Below are positions 16,401 through 26,600 of a stretch of DNA of 58,897 bases, piece by piece. Both the position numbers and the translations under genes were made by a program. Origin of the DNA: a virus; the IMG/VR virus record IMGVR_UViG_3300014962_000007, positions 1-58,897 of that record; one strand, written 5' to 3'. Position 1 is the first letter of the stretch. Each line of letters opens with the position of its first letter. The notes beneath the pieces were generated by a model that was given only the letters and a program-made list of their open reading frames with translations, made no database searches and was not told where the DNA came from.

Positions 16401-19400
16401 ATGAATCGGCGCAGTGCGCTGATGGGTTCGCCCTTGGGGTTGATTTGTGCCAGCGTTTGCTGGAACTCGGGGTTGCTGAAGACCTCGGACACAAACTCGT
16501 CGAGCGACTTGGCACCGTACGCCGAGCCCAGCGAATCCTTGACCGTGTTGAACAGGTCTGTCAGTTGTTTGGTGGCTGCGTGCCCCTTGTTGCCCAGCAC
16601 CTTCAGGACCGCCGCGTGCGTTGCTTCGTGCAACAGGGCGTGCGGGTTCAGACCGAACTTGGAGTCCAGCTTGATGGTGTTTGTGGTGGCATCGTACGAG
16701 CCAGCCAGCGACCGGCCCGACGGCGACTTGAGGTCATCGACAATCTGCACTTTGACGCCACCGATGGCCTTGGCCAGTGCACGGGCAATCTTGGCGCTAC
16801 GGCTGGTCATGTTCCCGGCGAACTCGTTGAGGGCCGCAGACACATCGCCAGCTTTGAGGGCCGCGACGACGCGGGGATGCAGCGGCAACGACACACGCAC
16901 CATGTCAGCAGTGAGTTCAGCGTCCTCGTCCATCTGGATTCGGGTCTCGCGGTCGAGCACCTGTTTGGCGTTAAACCAGCCCATGCCTCGGCGGGTCATG
17001 GACTCTTCCTTGATGAAGAAGCGTTCAAGTTGCTGGAGTATCTTGGCCTTCTGGGCGTCGTTCAGGGAGTTGTAGTACGCCCGTGCGTACTTACCCCCAG
17101 TGCCGGGGTAGAAGTCACCACTGCCTTCGCGGCCAAACTTGAGGTCAGGCATCTCACCACGTACCAGCGCGGCGGTGATGTCGTTGAGACCCTTGGCCAC
17201 GTCACGTTGTGGGAAAGTCGCCACGAAGATGTCATGGGCCAAGTCCTCAAGCGCACGCTCAGGGTTCTGTTCCTGCATGCTGCTGTATGCACCGAAGTCG
17301 CCTTTGGGCGCGGCCTTCTTGGTCTCGGCCTTGGGCTTTGCGGCCTCATCGGCTTTGCGCTGGGCTTCCTCTGCACGTTGCAGCATCTCCCAAGCCTCGT
17401 TGGTCTTGGTCTTGGTCTTGGGTTCGGATTTGGACTCAATGATGTCTGTTTCAAGGAGGTTGTCCAGCATCTTTTCATCGCTGACAACACCTTGTTTTCC
17501 TAGATTCACATCTGCCAACCGCGCCCCGTCTACCCTAATGCTTACCGCGTCAATCTTCGTAGGGTCTTCAGCCGTGCGGGTAATTGTTACCGTCGCGGGT
17601 TTGCCGTCGTACGTGACACGATATGTGGTCTTGGTCTCCTTCAGTGCACCCGGCTCCACCTTCTCTCGTTTTCCAGCGTCACGTACAGGCTGTCCACGAT
17701 CTCCCAGTCCAGCGGACTCAGGCTTTTCAGTTGGCTTGGCACCAGCAGGTCGCTCAGCGGCTGCTGGTTTTTGTACGACTGGTTCACGATCCGCAGTGCG
17801 AGTTCCAGTTGCTCCACCGTCAGTTCCTGACTTCTCACCACGTCCTCGACTTGGCTCACTTGGCTTCTCCTTCGCAGGCTTCTTGGCACCCTTTGTCTCC
17901 GTCGGGAACAGTTCTTGTTGCTTGGCCATGCCGCCAAACGCCTGCATAGCCATACGTTCGATGGCCTGCTTGGTGGCAGGCTTGACGTTTGCGTTGGTGC
18001 GCACGCGCCCAAACACTTCGCGCATGACGGGCCAGTTGGCCTTGTCGGCCATGTCGAGGTTGAGCAGTTGCTTGTAGAAGCCCGACTGCTTGGGCAACCC
18101 CGTTTTGTCCAGCACTTCGGCAGTCAGCGTGGTGACGAACGGCTCGGTGGACGTGTGTGAGCGTGGGGCTTCGCCGGAGCGCCCGGTGAACGGGGCTTCC
18201 TGTCCAGCCAACTCTTCCTCAGAGAACGCCTCGGGCGCTTTGCCCTTGGGCTTACCCATACCGGGAAAGCCCATCTGTTCGGGCTCGCGCTGCACCTTCT
18301 TCTCAGGTACTTGGGCTTCCAACTCCTCGGTCTGCCCTTTGGGTTGCTCGACAGTGGGCTCCTCAGGTGCCACCGGCTCTTCCATCAAGCGCAGGTCGTA
18401 CGCTCGCTTGATTAGGTTCTGTTCCCGCTCGGTCAGGTTCGGATTGGTGAAGCCCTCGCGCTTGAGGGTTTGCACGAACGCTTTGGGGATGTTCCCCACG
18501 TCCGATTCCACGATAGGAAGTAACAACTCAAGGCGCTTGTCCTGAGTCGTCCTCTCTTCCTTGGCCTTAATCCTTCCGTCGAGTTCGGCAAGATCGGATT
18601 CAAACTTCAGGCGCTCTTTCTCGGCCTTGGCTTTCTCGGCCTTACGCGCATCTTCTGCGTACATCTCGTTGATGAGATCATCTACGGTCATGCCGCCTTG
18701 AAGGTCAAGCCCAAGTTGCTCTTCAACACTCGGTACTTCGTCGGCAGCAAGCTCTTCCGCTGCCGCTTCTTTGGGGGTTACACGCCCACGCCCCGGAACT
18801 TCCACGGTGCCATCTGCACGCTCTACGCCGGGTAGGTCGAGTTGGCCTTTTTCAGGCTCTTGCGCGAAGGTCTCGGCGAGCGCCGCTTCCTTGCCGCGAC
18901 GTGCAAGCGTACGGTCAAACTCGGACAGCCCAGCCAATGGGTCAGAGGTGCGCAGGTCTTCCTTGCGCTGGGCCGCTGCACCTTCCTTGGACTTGATGTA
19001 CTGGTCGTACTCGGCCTTGGACGTGATGACCGACCCATCGGGTAGGGCCACGGGGGTGAACGGTTCGGGGGTGTACCCCAAAAGTTGTTGCTCGGCAGTC
19101 TTGGCCTCGGTGGTAGGTGGAGCTTCAGGTTTCTCGCCCGGCTTCGCTGCACGGGCTTTGCGGCCCAGCGTCAGATCAAGGATCAAGCTGGCCATCGCGC
19201 CAACACCGGCACCATACGCGCCTTCTTCACCCGTACCGGCCAGCACCGGCTGGTTGGGGTCGTATACGCCTTTGGCAATGAGATTCTGTGCCAGCTTCTG
19301 CGCCGCTTCGGTTGCGCCTTCGACACCCCCACGAGCCAATGCCGTAGTGATGATGCTCTTCATCGGCCCGATTTCTGGAGCGAGGATGTCCAGCAGGCCA

Positions 19401-19972
19401 GTAGGTGCACCCAGCAAGGTGGCCATGCGGCGCTCTGCGCCTGTGACCCCTTTGGCTTCAGCGGATTCTCGCGCTTCACCTGCACCGGCAGCAATACCCA
19501 GACCTGCACCTGCGGCACGGCCAGCCAACCCCAAGGGGCCAAGGCCGAAGAACGGTAGGGTTGACCCCAGACCTTCGCCGAGGCGGCGACCCACTGAATC
19601 TTCGTACCCGGCAGCGGCCTCGAACGGCTTCTTGGCTACGCCAGCGATCTCTTTGATCTTTTCCCGTGCGGCCTTTTCGGTATCGTCTGGCAGCATGGCT
19701 GCGATACCAGTTCCTGCGGTTTCGAGCAGGCCAACAGCGCCGGGCACCACGCCCTTGAATGCTTCCTTGACGTTGCCACCGAAGGTGGTCTCAGGCTTTT
19801 CCTTCTGGGCACGTAGCTCATCGAGGCGCTGCTGGATGCGCGTGTCTTCGGCGTCCATCGACGGGGCGGACGTCTGCAAGCGCTTTGCAATCTGTGCCAA
19901 CCTACGCGCCGCGTCTACATCTCCCGCTGCATCTGCGTTACGCAGGGCGGTCAGCACATTTTGCAACTCCAT
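13436..19972 (-). CDS. Giant polyvalent internal virion protein with zincin-like motif
   Basis: 2,178 residues, the last gene of the late operon. The N-terminus has glycine/alanine-rich hydrophobic stretches near residue 140-175. A long, charged, probably disordered region (to about 900) follows. HEATH at H1115-H1119 (HExxH) lies in NPHALLHEATHAAVLKVLG, the zinc-binding helix of a metalloprotease-like domain. The C-terminal third has hydrophobic segments (AFGWTLGFNVSSALVNTTQLP, YASTALLAGAQGIPMFGL) and KGDDDDDFETAARKYMGE, resembling large polyvalent protein LPD38 regions. Such proteins are ejected with phage DNA and may act on the host envelope or cytoplasm. AAAGG precedes the ATG. Confidence 0.82.
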   Translation of the reverse strand: MELQNVLTALRNADAAGDVDAARRLAQIAKRLQTSAPSMDAEDTRIQQRLDELRAQKEKPETTFGGNVKEAFKGVVPGAVGLLETAGTGIAAMLPDDTEKAAREKIKEIAGVAKKPFEAAAGYEDSVGRRLGEGLGSTLPFFGLGPLGLAGRAAGAGLGIAAGAGEARESAEAKGVTGAERRMATLLGAPTGLLDILAPEIGPMKSIITTALARGGVEGATEAAQKLAQNLIAKGVYDPNQPVLAGTGEEGAYGAGVGAMASLILDLTLGRKARAAKPGEKPEAPPTTEAKTAEQQLLGYTPEPFTPVALPDGSVITSKAEYDQYIKSKEGAAAQRKEDLRTSDPLAGLSEFDRTLARRGKEAALAETFAQEPEKGQLDLPGVERADGTVEVPGRGRVTPKEAAAEELAADEVPSVEEQLGLDLQGGMTVDDLINEMYAEDARKAEKAKAEKERLKFESDLAELDGRIKAKEERTTQDKRLELLLPIVESDVGNIPKAFVQTLKREGFTNPNLTEREQNLIKRAYDLRLMEEPVAPEEPTVEQPKGQTEELEAQVPEKKVQREPEQMGFPGMGKPKGKAPEAFSEEELAGQEAPFTGRSGEAPRSHTSTEPFVTTLTAEVLDKTGLPKQSGFYKQLLNLDMADKANWPVMREVFGRVRTNANVKPATKQAIERMAMQAFGGMAKQQELFPTETKGAKKPAKEKPSEPSRGRGEKSGTDGGATGTRTADREPVVQKPAAAERPAGAKPTEKPESAGLGDRGQPVRDAGKREKVEPGALKETKTTYRVTYDGKPATVTITRTAEDPTKIDAVSIRVDGARLADVNLGKQGVVSDEKMLDNLLETDIIESKSEPKTKTKTNEAWEMLQRAEEAQRKADEAAKPKAETKKAAPKGDFGAYSSMQEQNPERALEDLAHDIFVATFPQRDVAKGLNDITAALVRGEMPDLKFGREGSGDFYPGTGGKYARAYYNSLNDAQKAKILQQLERFFIKEESMTRRGMGWFNAKQVLDRETRIQMDEDAELTADMVRVSLPLHPRVVAALKAGDVSAALNEFAGNMTSRSAKIARALAKAIGGVKVQIVDDLKSPSGRSLAGSYDATTNTIKLDSKFGLNPHALLHEATHAAVLKVLGNKGHAATKQLTDLFNTVKDSLGSAYGAKSLDEFVSEVFSNPEFQQTLAQINPKGEPISALRRFIRAVGNFLRNVMGMPTKGIDSALDSADVAIMQIVSPNNAPVGSMYEASLLGASKDVFKAMDAQVLSMPVMDNRVVGGIYEVLREKIPNLTKTTILRSLPLNALTDVAAKVIPMAKKLDTLEKQWGGAIDERRRAVDATYSNISKWTKGNPEKESALNDLVMQSTLEEVDPSKARDSYKGKSTKSDKDKQAVWDSLQAKWKALGPEGQAIYKQMRDAYAESHEQLINLLFSRIDSSVKDPKEAEKLRKEIYQRLAVKGKIEPYFPLMRQGDHWVTFNAKNADGQMEYYKVAFQNSVEQARAIRELKADPNVDVKSVQKSSPTGKRTYRDAPPTSFVNSIIKVLDANKVDPTVTDEIMRVFLDTLPESSFAQSFRSRLGTLGAMTDAADVFYSKSISMAHQLANLEYGAKMYKLRDEMQEYVDTKDRTEEARMLFDTMDRHIKSMVSPDISPFAKLTTSTAFGWTLGFNVSSALVNTTQLPMVVMPYLGGKYGYGDANKAIGAATRLFFGSGRKRKAKTVGGGDPVELTAGYSIDNYDFDALAKKKDLTDNEKAILDLRELAELSSQYGLLSRSMTSDVLESGAADGPLAKINAWSGFVFHHGERMNRQVSMVAAYRLELERMRKANGGKELTAQDRTAAAEEAIRSAELLNGGASANSAPLLAKNSIGKMVFMYKRYGVSMYYMLFKTTHDALIGEDPQVRAAAKRQIAGIYASTALLAGAQGIPMFGLVSALYNLFLKGDDDDDFETAARKYMGEGRFNGALNYLTGTAVANRIGLTDLLLHDTGYRDQDNAVLSFLQLFGGPVYGVGDRIIRGVKLIFDGETLRGLEQVAPAGFGNVIKGGRFLAEGTNTMRGDPIVGEVGLGHSLAQALGFAPAEYMRQLEENAVEKNVERRTLEKRTNLLRKYYVALRAGDGDAASDYMEELVKLGQKHPGLVTPTVIKNSLAQHMRTTATMYHGVTFNKLMRNELLANAAEFDRDVSIFDDDGE

Positions 19973-19973
19973 G

Positions 19974-21782
19974 TCACTTACCTTTCGTGTACTGGTCGAT
20001 CAGCGCCTGTTCTTCCTTTGAGACCGTCGCCGACGTAACACCCAGCTTAGAACGGTTCGATGCAATGACGGGTTCCATCGACTTTTGAATGGCACGCTTG
20101 GCTTGCTCGGCGCGAAGCTGCGCAGTTTCGAGTTCGGTCTTTTCTGCTGGTGACAGTTTATCCGCACCCTTCATCATCAGCATACCGATGCGGGGGTCTT
20201 TTTGCAGGGCTTCGTCGATCTCGCGAATCTGCGTGGCCACCAGACGTTCGGCGTTGGTCAGCGCGGCAGAAGCACGGCTCAGGTCAAGACCTTCACGCTG
20301 GATGCGGTTGGTCTCAGCACTGATCTGCGCCTTCATCATCTCGACACGGCGGTTGAGTTCGTGGTCACGTGCCTGCACGTCTGTACCGTACAGTGCTTGC
20401 GCCGAGCGTTGTGCATCGGAGCGGCCCATGCGGGTTTGCTCCAGTGCCTTGAGGCCACCCTCAATGCTGGGCTTGATGCCTTCACGCTCCAAACCGACCA
20501 GCCCCTCGCGGGATTTCTGCATCGACTCAAAGTCCTTGAGCTTGGCCTGACGCTGTTCTTCGTCGTAACCCATGGCGCTCTTGGCACCCCCAGCAAACTC
20601 ACCGTAGCGACGACCACCTGCACCCAGCAGATATTGTTTGAGACCTTCACGCCGCTGTCTTTCGGGGTCGTAGGTCTCATCAAACATCTTTTGACGCTGG
20701 GCGATACCTTGATCGAACACAGCACGCTGTTCGGGGGTCAGGGCGTAGGCTTGACGAATCTCATCCTGTATACGCTTGCGCTCGACCTCGGAGTCGCGGT
20801 TGTAGTCGGCCTGCAAGGATGCTTCCAAGCCAGCCGGTTTTGCAGCGGCAGGAAGACCCGCGATACCGAGGGCTGGAGTCGCAGGGGCAGCGGAGGCAGC
20901 AGGTGACATACCCGGAGCAGCGGCAGCAGGTGACATACCCGGAGCAGCGGCAGCGGGGGCAGCAACGGTTTCAGCAGGAGGGGTCTGCCCCAACATGCGT
21001 GGATCGTTGGCCATCGTCGGGCGCAGATTTGCGCCTTCTGCACGTACTGCCTGCATGTTGCGGTCACGCTCTTGGTTAAGCGCCGCTGAGCGGTCGGAAC
21101 CTCCAAGGGCGATGTTCATCCGATCAATTATGCTGCCTTGCGGGATTGTTCGGCGTTGCAAAGCCACGCCTGCACGCTGAAGCATAGCGTTTTCATCTGG
21201 AGTACGGTCGTGCGGGTCTTTGGCAAGGATGCGCTGCACTTCTTTGTCGGTAGAGCCCCCCTCGTCGAACGCCACAATACCGCCAGACGCCATAGCTTTC
21301 GGCTGCGCCGCCATAGCTGCGCCGGGAGCACGCGCAATGCCTCCCGCCATGGCCTGTTGCAGATTCTGTTGCTGTTGTTCTGCTTGGTGCTGCGCGGTTT
21401 CGCCGCGCTGCTGAGCCAACTCAGCTTTGGTCAGATCGTGCACTTCCTTCTCGCGTTGTTGCGCGATGGTCTGGGGCTCCATACCCTGAGCGGCCTGCTG
21501 CTGACCCATGGCCAACTGCATCTGGCGTGCAGCGGCTTCCTTCTCAGACTTGATCTTTTGGAGGGCCAGAAGATCGAGCAGGTCTTGCGACATCTGATAC
21601 CGCTGTTGCAAGGGTGCAGGGTTGCCACGGTATGCGGCAACGCGATCTTCGACCGAACCGAGCCCGGCCATAGGACTGGCCTTGTTGGGTGACGGCATCG
21701 GCTGTTGTGGTTGTTGCGGCTGTTGTGGTGCACGGCCTTGGGACATGAGGCCAGCGAGTCCTTGTGCGTTCGGCATTTGCAT
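19974..21782 (-). CDS. Internal virion / ejection protein, glutamine- and alanine-rich
   Basis: 602 residues. The N-terminus is glutamine- and proline-rich (PQQPQQPQQPMPSPN), followed by a coiled coil with many Gln/Glu/Ala (AEQQQQNLQQAMAGG), a central ASGGIVAFDEGG motif like those in other small virion proteins here, and a Pro-Ala-Gly linker with a short repeat (APGMSPAAA twice, around residue 270-300). The C-terminal half is long helical (MFDETYDPERQRREGLKQYL, ETNRIQREGLDLSRASAAL). It ends next to the giant polyvalent protein and most likely enters the host with it, as P22 gp7/16/20 or T7 gp14-16 do. TGAGG precedes the start. Confidence 0.75.
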   Translation of the reverse strand: MQMPNAQGLAGLMSQGRAPQQPQQPQQPMPSPNKASPMAGLGSVEDRVAAYRGNPAPLQQRYQMSQDLLDLLALQKIKSEKEAAARQMQLAMGQQQAAQGMEPQTIAQQREKEVHDLTKAELAQQRGETAQHQAEQQQQNLQQAMAGGIARAPGAAMAAQPKAMASGGIVAFDEGGSTDKEVQRILAKDPHDRTPDENAMLQRAGVALQRRTIPQGSIIDRMNIALGGSDRSAALNQERDRNMQAVRAEGANLRPTMANDPRMLGQTPPAETVAAPAAAAPGMSPAAAAPGMSPAASAAPATPALGIAGLPAAAKPAGLEASLQADYNRDSEVERKRIQDEIRQAYALTPEQRAVFDQGIAQRQKMFDETYDPERQRREGLKQYLLGAGGRRYGEFAGGAKSAMGYDEEQRQAKLKDFESMQKSREGLVGLEREGIKPSIEGGLKALEQTRMGRSDAQRSAQALYGTDVQARDHELNRRVEMMKAQISAETNRIQREGLDLSRASAALTNAERLVATQIREIDEALQKDPRIGMLMMKGADKLSPAEKTELETAQLRAEQAKRAIQKSMEPVIASNRSKLGVTSATVSKEEQALIDQYTKGK

Positions 21783-21790
21783 GGGTTACC

Positions 21791-22774
21791 TCAAGGCGTA
21801 GTGGTAGAAGGCGACCAGATTTTGGTGCCATTGATGTAGTAGTTCCCCTGCGGGTCGATCTGCGTCCCGTTCGAGTAATATTTCCATCCCGGCTGTGCGT
21901 TGGCTTGTTGCGACGTAGTTTCGACAGGTTTTGTAGTGTCCTCAGTAGAGAACAGGCGGTCGTACAAGTCCATGATCCCACCGGATTGACTCAAAATCTG
22001 AGAGAGCGCACTCGGCTGCGAGTACGAGTAGGTCTGCGCGGCCAGCGGCAGACCCTGAAGGAGTGACTGCATGTACTGCACTTGCTTGTACGGGTAGTCA
22101 CGTTCTTCTTTGAATTGGCCAAGATCAGCGGTGATGCCTTCTTGCTCGATGGCACGCTCCTGTGCGCCGAGGTCGGCCTGCTTTTGAAGTGCGGCCAGAC
22201 CAAAGTTTTGTGCAGCGGTTGTAGCCTGTAGCCCCTGATCTTGTTCACGATTGAACTGAGCCATGGCCTGATCGTAAGCCGTTTTGTACCCTTGCCCGGT
22301 GATGTTGGACAGGTTCGTCAGTAGGTTACGCTGATTCTCCGACTCCATCAGGGCACCGCGACCACCACCAAATGCACCGGCCTTGGTCAGTGCAGTGCGA
22401 TTTTGGAGGTTTTGGATTTGCGCCTGACGCTTGGCCTCTTCAATCTGCGGATCGAGGGCTGCGGTCAAGTAGGGGTTCATCAGGCGTTGCGCATCCCCAG
22501 CAGTAAACTGCGTGGGGGTAAACGCCTTCATCTGGTCGGTCGGGATGGTCAGCCCGGCGATGCCTTGAAACGCCGTCTGCTGTGTGCCCGAGGCCCCCGC
22601 CGTGAGGGGACCGGTATATGCTTGGTACGGTTGGTTTGCAAGCGCTTGGCCACGGCCAAGCATCTCGGTTACATACGGCCCCGCCCAGTTGGACAGGGAG
22701 GATTCGGTACCAGTCTGCTGCCCTACGCCGGTAGTTGCAGAGGCTGCGGTGGTGGTTGGAGTCGGATCAGCCAT
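21791..22774 (-). CDS. Internal virion protein, gp14-like position
   Basis: 327 residues. It opens with a threonine/alanine-rich disordered segment, has a conserved central block (MNPYLTAALDPQIEEAKRQA, AGAFGGGRGALMESENQR, YKTAYDQAMAQFNREQ), and closes with Gly/Asn/Tyr-rich beta sequence (GWKYYSNGTQID, YYINGTKIW). The central GGGRGAL-ESE-NQRNLL block is recurrent in small ejected proteins of podoviruses. Placed first of three adjacent ejection-type genes in transcription order after the tip gene at 22783. Function in genome delivery is inferred from synteny. Confidence 0.72.
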   Translation of the reverse strand: MADPTPTTTAASATTGVGQQTGTESSLSNWAGPYVTEMLGRGQALANQPYQAYTGPLTAGASGTQQTAFQGIAGLTIPTDQMKAFTPTQFTAGDAQRLMNPYLTAALDPQIEEAKRQAQIQNLQNRTALTKAGAFGGGRGALMESENQRNLLTNLSNITGQGYKTAYDQAMAQFNREQDQGLQATTAAQNFGLAALQKQADLGAQERAIEQEGITADLGQFKEERDYPYKQVQYMQSLLQGLPLAAQTYSYSQPSALSQILSQSGGIMDLYDRLFSTEDTTKPVETTSQQANAQPGWKYYSNGTQIDPQGNYYINGTKIWSPSTTTP

Positions 22775-22782
22775 GTGCTACC

Positions 22783-23682
22783 TCACGAGGGGAGAAATTT
22801 GTTAGGGTTGACTTGTTTACCCTGCTTGGTCGTACCAGTACGAGCCTTACGAATCCTGTCCATCATCTCGTACAGGCGCTGGGCACCAGCTTCAGAGTTG
22901 CCATTGCCAAGGTGCCCGACGACATCAGCGGGGATGACAAACTCACCGTGACTCAACTTGGCCTCCTGACTACCGTCAATTCGTGCTGGAATTTTATCAG
23001 CCATGCCATCGGTTGCGCCACCCAAATATCGACCTTGCGCCAGTGCAGTGATACCCCCATGTGCGTATTTCGGCACGGGGACTTTTTCAATGACTTTGGA
23101 TGCGGCGGTGCCATCACGTGCGACATCCGATTCGGCCCCCCGCTCGGCAGCGGCTCGGGTAGGGGGGGGGGCTTGGCGTGCGGGGGTGTCTCGGTTCAAC
23201 GTAGCCAGCCCGGCAGCTTGCTCTTTGGCGGCAGCACGCGCCGCAGTAGCCGGTTCACCCGGCGCAGCGTAGGTCATGTCACTGAAATACCGCTGGCCCC
23301 CGCTACCGGGGCGACGGTTGGGGTCGTAGTGGCTACCAGCCACACCTTCTCGCACGGCCTCGTACGTAGGAATCTTGCCTTGGTAGCCGGTCTTGGGTTG
23401 TGCCTGCTGGCTTTGGTATGCGCCATACAACCCACCCGCCGCTGCCGCAACCTTCCTCCAGTCGGTCTGCCCGTTGGTCGTGAACTGCCCTTTGAGGAAA
23501 TTCAACGCCCCAGAGCCTGCCGACTTCAGGAAGTTGGAGATTGTGGAAATCGTGCCGGGGTCTTCGTACCCGATCTGTTGCAGAATGTCGGCGTTCGAGG
23601 GAGAGTCGGCATTGCTCCAGTCCGAGGTCGTCGAGGGGTCGATACCAATCGAGTCCCAGAACCAAGAATCATCTTCACCCAT
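22783..23682 (-). CDS. Virion-associated protein with conserved GGxTDGM / HGEFVIP block
   Basis: 299 residues. The conserved part lies at about 205-299: KYAHGGITALAQGRYLGG, ATDGMADKIPARIDG, KLSHGEFVIPADVVGHLGNG, ending in RKARTGTTKQGKQVNP. This block appears at the C-terminus of many phage virion proteins and probably mediates assembly or processing; no enzymatic residues are evident. The N-terminal 100 residues are acidic and aromatic, the middle Ala/Arg-rich and likely disordered. GAGGGG precedes the ATG at 23682; the upstream TTG at 23688 is less likely. It nearly touches the 1,884-residue gene upstream. Confidence 0.72.
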   Translation of the reverse strand: MGEDDSWFWDSIGIDPSTTSDWSNADSPSNADILQQIGYEDPGTISTISNFLKSAGSGALNFLKGQFTTNGQTDWRKVAAAAGGLYGAYQSQQAQPKTGYQGKIPTYEAVREGVAGSHYDPNRRPGSGGQRYFSDMTYAAPGEPATAARAAAKEQAAGLATLNRDTPARQAPPPTRAAAERGAESDVARDGTAASKVIEKVPVPKYAHGGITALAQGRYLGGATDGMADKIPARIDGSQEAKLSHGEFVIPADVVGHLGNGNSEAGAQRLYEMMDRIRKARTGTTKQGKQVNPNKFLPS

Positions 23683-23684
23683 TT

Positions 23685-26600
23685 TCAACCCCTCAAAATT
23701 TTCAACAGTTCTTCGTTTGCATCGAGGATGTCATCCCCCACTACGCCACCCTTGGCATACGCCCCATACGGAGATGCAAACATCTTTTCCTGCGACGGGT
23801 TAGCAAAAATGCTGTTCCAGTCGTAAATGTACCCAATCTTGGTCGGATCGGCAGCTTTTACCGTCACCTGCTGGCCGCTGACATCCGGTGCCTGTGTCAG
23901 CATCCCCATCATAGAGTTGAGGTTGCCCACACGCTGCGTCTTGAGCGCGGCAGCGGCTTGTGCCTGCCGCGTCTTTTCTGCGTCTGCGGCAGCGGCAGCT
24001 TGTGCGTCAGCAATAGCCTTTTGAGTGGCCGCTTGGTTGGTAGCCATCTGCCCGAACACATCTTTGAACCCAGCAGCAGACTCAGATCGCGCAAGTTGGA
24101 TCGCAGTATTGAGGTCAAACCCCTGCTGCTGCAACTGCGTGGCCAAGTCTTTTTGCCCCTGTGTAAGGGTGTCATACTTGGTTTGCACGTCCTGAGTAAG
24201 CCCAGAAATCTGGGTTTGTGTTTGCTGCTGCGCTTGCTGGATGGCCGTGTTGAGGTCGACGCCCTGCTGTTGCAGTTGTGCGGCCAGTGCTTTTTGTTCG
24301 GCAGTCAGTGCGTCGTACTTGGCCTGCACATCAGCGGAAATACCCGTGATCTGCGCTTTCAGGTTTGCCTCAGTCGTACCGATCTTGGTGAGAAGGTCAG
24401 TTTTGGTCGTGCCGAGGTTGTTGGCGACGGTCGTGACTGCTAAAGACAACGCATCGTCTCGCGCCAACCCAGCCTTCTCGTATGCAGCCATCTGGTCGGC
24501 GATGGCTTTCTGTACGTCGGTGACTTGTTGCTGCACCGCACCGATTTGCGTAGCGAACTGCGCCTTCAGATTTGCCTCAGTCGTGCCCATCTGCGCAAGC
24601 AGATCAGCTTTCGTGGTTCCGAGGTTACCGGCAACTTTGTCGATAGCGGCTTGGAGTGCAGCATCGCCTTGGAGCCCCGCAGCTTGCGCATCGGCGATGG
24701 CTTTCGTCAAGGACGCTTGCACGTTGCTGATCTGAGTCTGCACCCCTGCGATCTGTGTCGCAAACTGCGACTTCAGCGCAGCTTCCGTGGTGCCGATCTT
24801 GGCCAGCAAGTTTGCGGCAGTAGTGCCCTGATCCGCAGCTACTTTGTCGATCGCAGCCTTGAGCGCTGCGTCACCCGCGAGTCCTGAGGCCTTTGCGTCA
24901 GCAATCGCAGCCGTGAGCTTGGTATCCAGCCCAGAGATTTGCGTAGCGAACTGCGCCTTCAGATTTGCCTCAGTCGTGCCAAGGCGGGTAAGCAGTGAGG
25001 CAGTATCTGTCTTTTGGGTAGCTGCGACATCGCTGATCGCCTTTTGCAAGGCGGCGTCCCGAGTCATCCCGGCTTGCTCATTCTGGGCAACCTGTGTAAG
25101 GATGTCCGTCTTGGTCTTATCCAAGCTGGATTGCAGGGTCTTAATTTCTGTACCCAGTGCAGTCTGGACACCAGCAATCTTCGATGTCAGTGTGGCGGTA
25201 TCCGTCTTCTGTGAAGCGGCAACTGTCTCAATCGCTTTTTGCAGGGCGGCATCTCGCGTCATGCCCGACTGCTCGTTCTTGGCAACCTCGGCCAAGATGT
25301 CTTTTTCGGTCTGCGCCAGATCGGTTTGCAGCGTACCTACTTGCCCGGACAACTTTGATACATCACCGCCCAGCGCAGTAATCTGGCTGTTCAGGTCTTT
25401 CTTGATGGTCTCCAGCACGGCAGGGTCTACACCGGACTGTTTGGCCAGCGTATCAAGCTGCTCCATGATGGAGTTGTAGCGTGCGGGGTCGAGGTTGGCT
25501 TTGGCCTTACCCGCAAGTTCTGATTCAGAATACTGCCCAAGCAGTTTTTGCACATCCGCTTGCGTAGGCCTTTTAAGCCCCAGTGCGTCGTACGCCGCCT
25601 TGGCCTCACCCTCGTCTACCATTCGAGGGTCCACATACTCCCTAATTGCCTTGGCCTGTTCAGATTCATTGACCTGCCCGACAAACTGTTTGACTTCGGC
25701 ATCAGTAGACTTATAGCCAAGATCGGTGAGGTACTTGCGTGCCTCAGCCTCAGTGACCTGACGGGGGTTGACGTACTCACCAATCGCTGTAGCTTGGGCG
25801 GCTTCTGCTCTGGCCCCTACAAACTGATTGATTTCGGCATCGGTAGGGACGTACCCACGTTGCGCGAAGAACGACTTCGCCTCTTCAAATGTCGTGGCTG
25901 TAGGATCGAGTTGCGAGGCCAACTTGGCAGACAGCGCAGCTTCATCGCCCTGCTGTACATACTGCTGGGCTTGTGCTTCAGTCAACGTGACGCCTTCTTT
26001 TTTGGCAACCTCAATGACTTCTTTTGCGTCCAGTTTGTTCTGGTCCACAAACTTGTTGATGTTGGTGAACGTCGCGGTCGACGCTGGTTGGCCAACGAAC
26101 CCTTTAACGGTGTTGTCGTTCGGTACGAAGTTACTCGCACGAAAGATTTCGGCGACAGCAGATTCGGTGAGGACGTCCGTTGTGCGTGATACAGTTTGCG
26201 TACCATTCAACAGATCGCCCAATTTGACGTTCATGTCACCCAGATTGACCACAGAACGCAGATCAGCAACCGGCGTCAGCTTGGCCAGATCAGCGTTGGC
26301 GTTCGGATCGGCGAAGTTGGCAATACTGTTCGCAGTGAGGAGTTCTGCCAACGTGACATTCTGTCCAGTAGCATCTTTGGCCACGACCGAGTTGTAGGTC
26401 AGTGGGGTTACGCCGATTGAAGACTCGTCGCGCAACACCATAGACGCGTTGCGCACGTTGTTGAGCAGCGTGGCGGCGCTGGTTGAACCACCCACCGTAA
26501 CCGCGACACTGACAATAGTGTCACCAACGGCCCTTGCGTAATCTGCAAAGGTGGCGTTCTGCGCCAGACCGAACGAGGACACCTTGTCAAAGGTAAGTTG

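Noticed and set aside
15086-17503. 805-codon open frame on the plus strand
   Set aside because: It lies wholly opposite the giant minus-strand virion gene, has no ribosome site, and its composition (Arg/His/Leu/Val repeats) is typical of an antisense shadow of GC-rich coding DNA.
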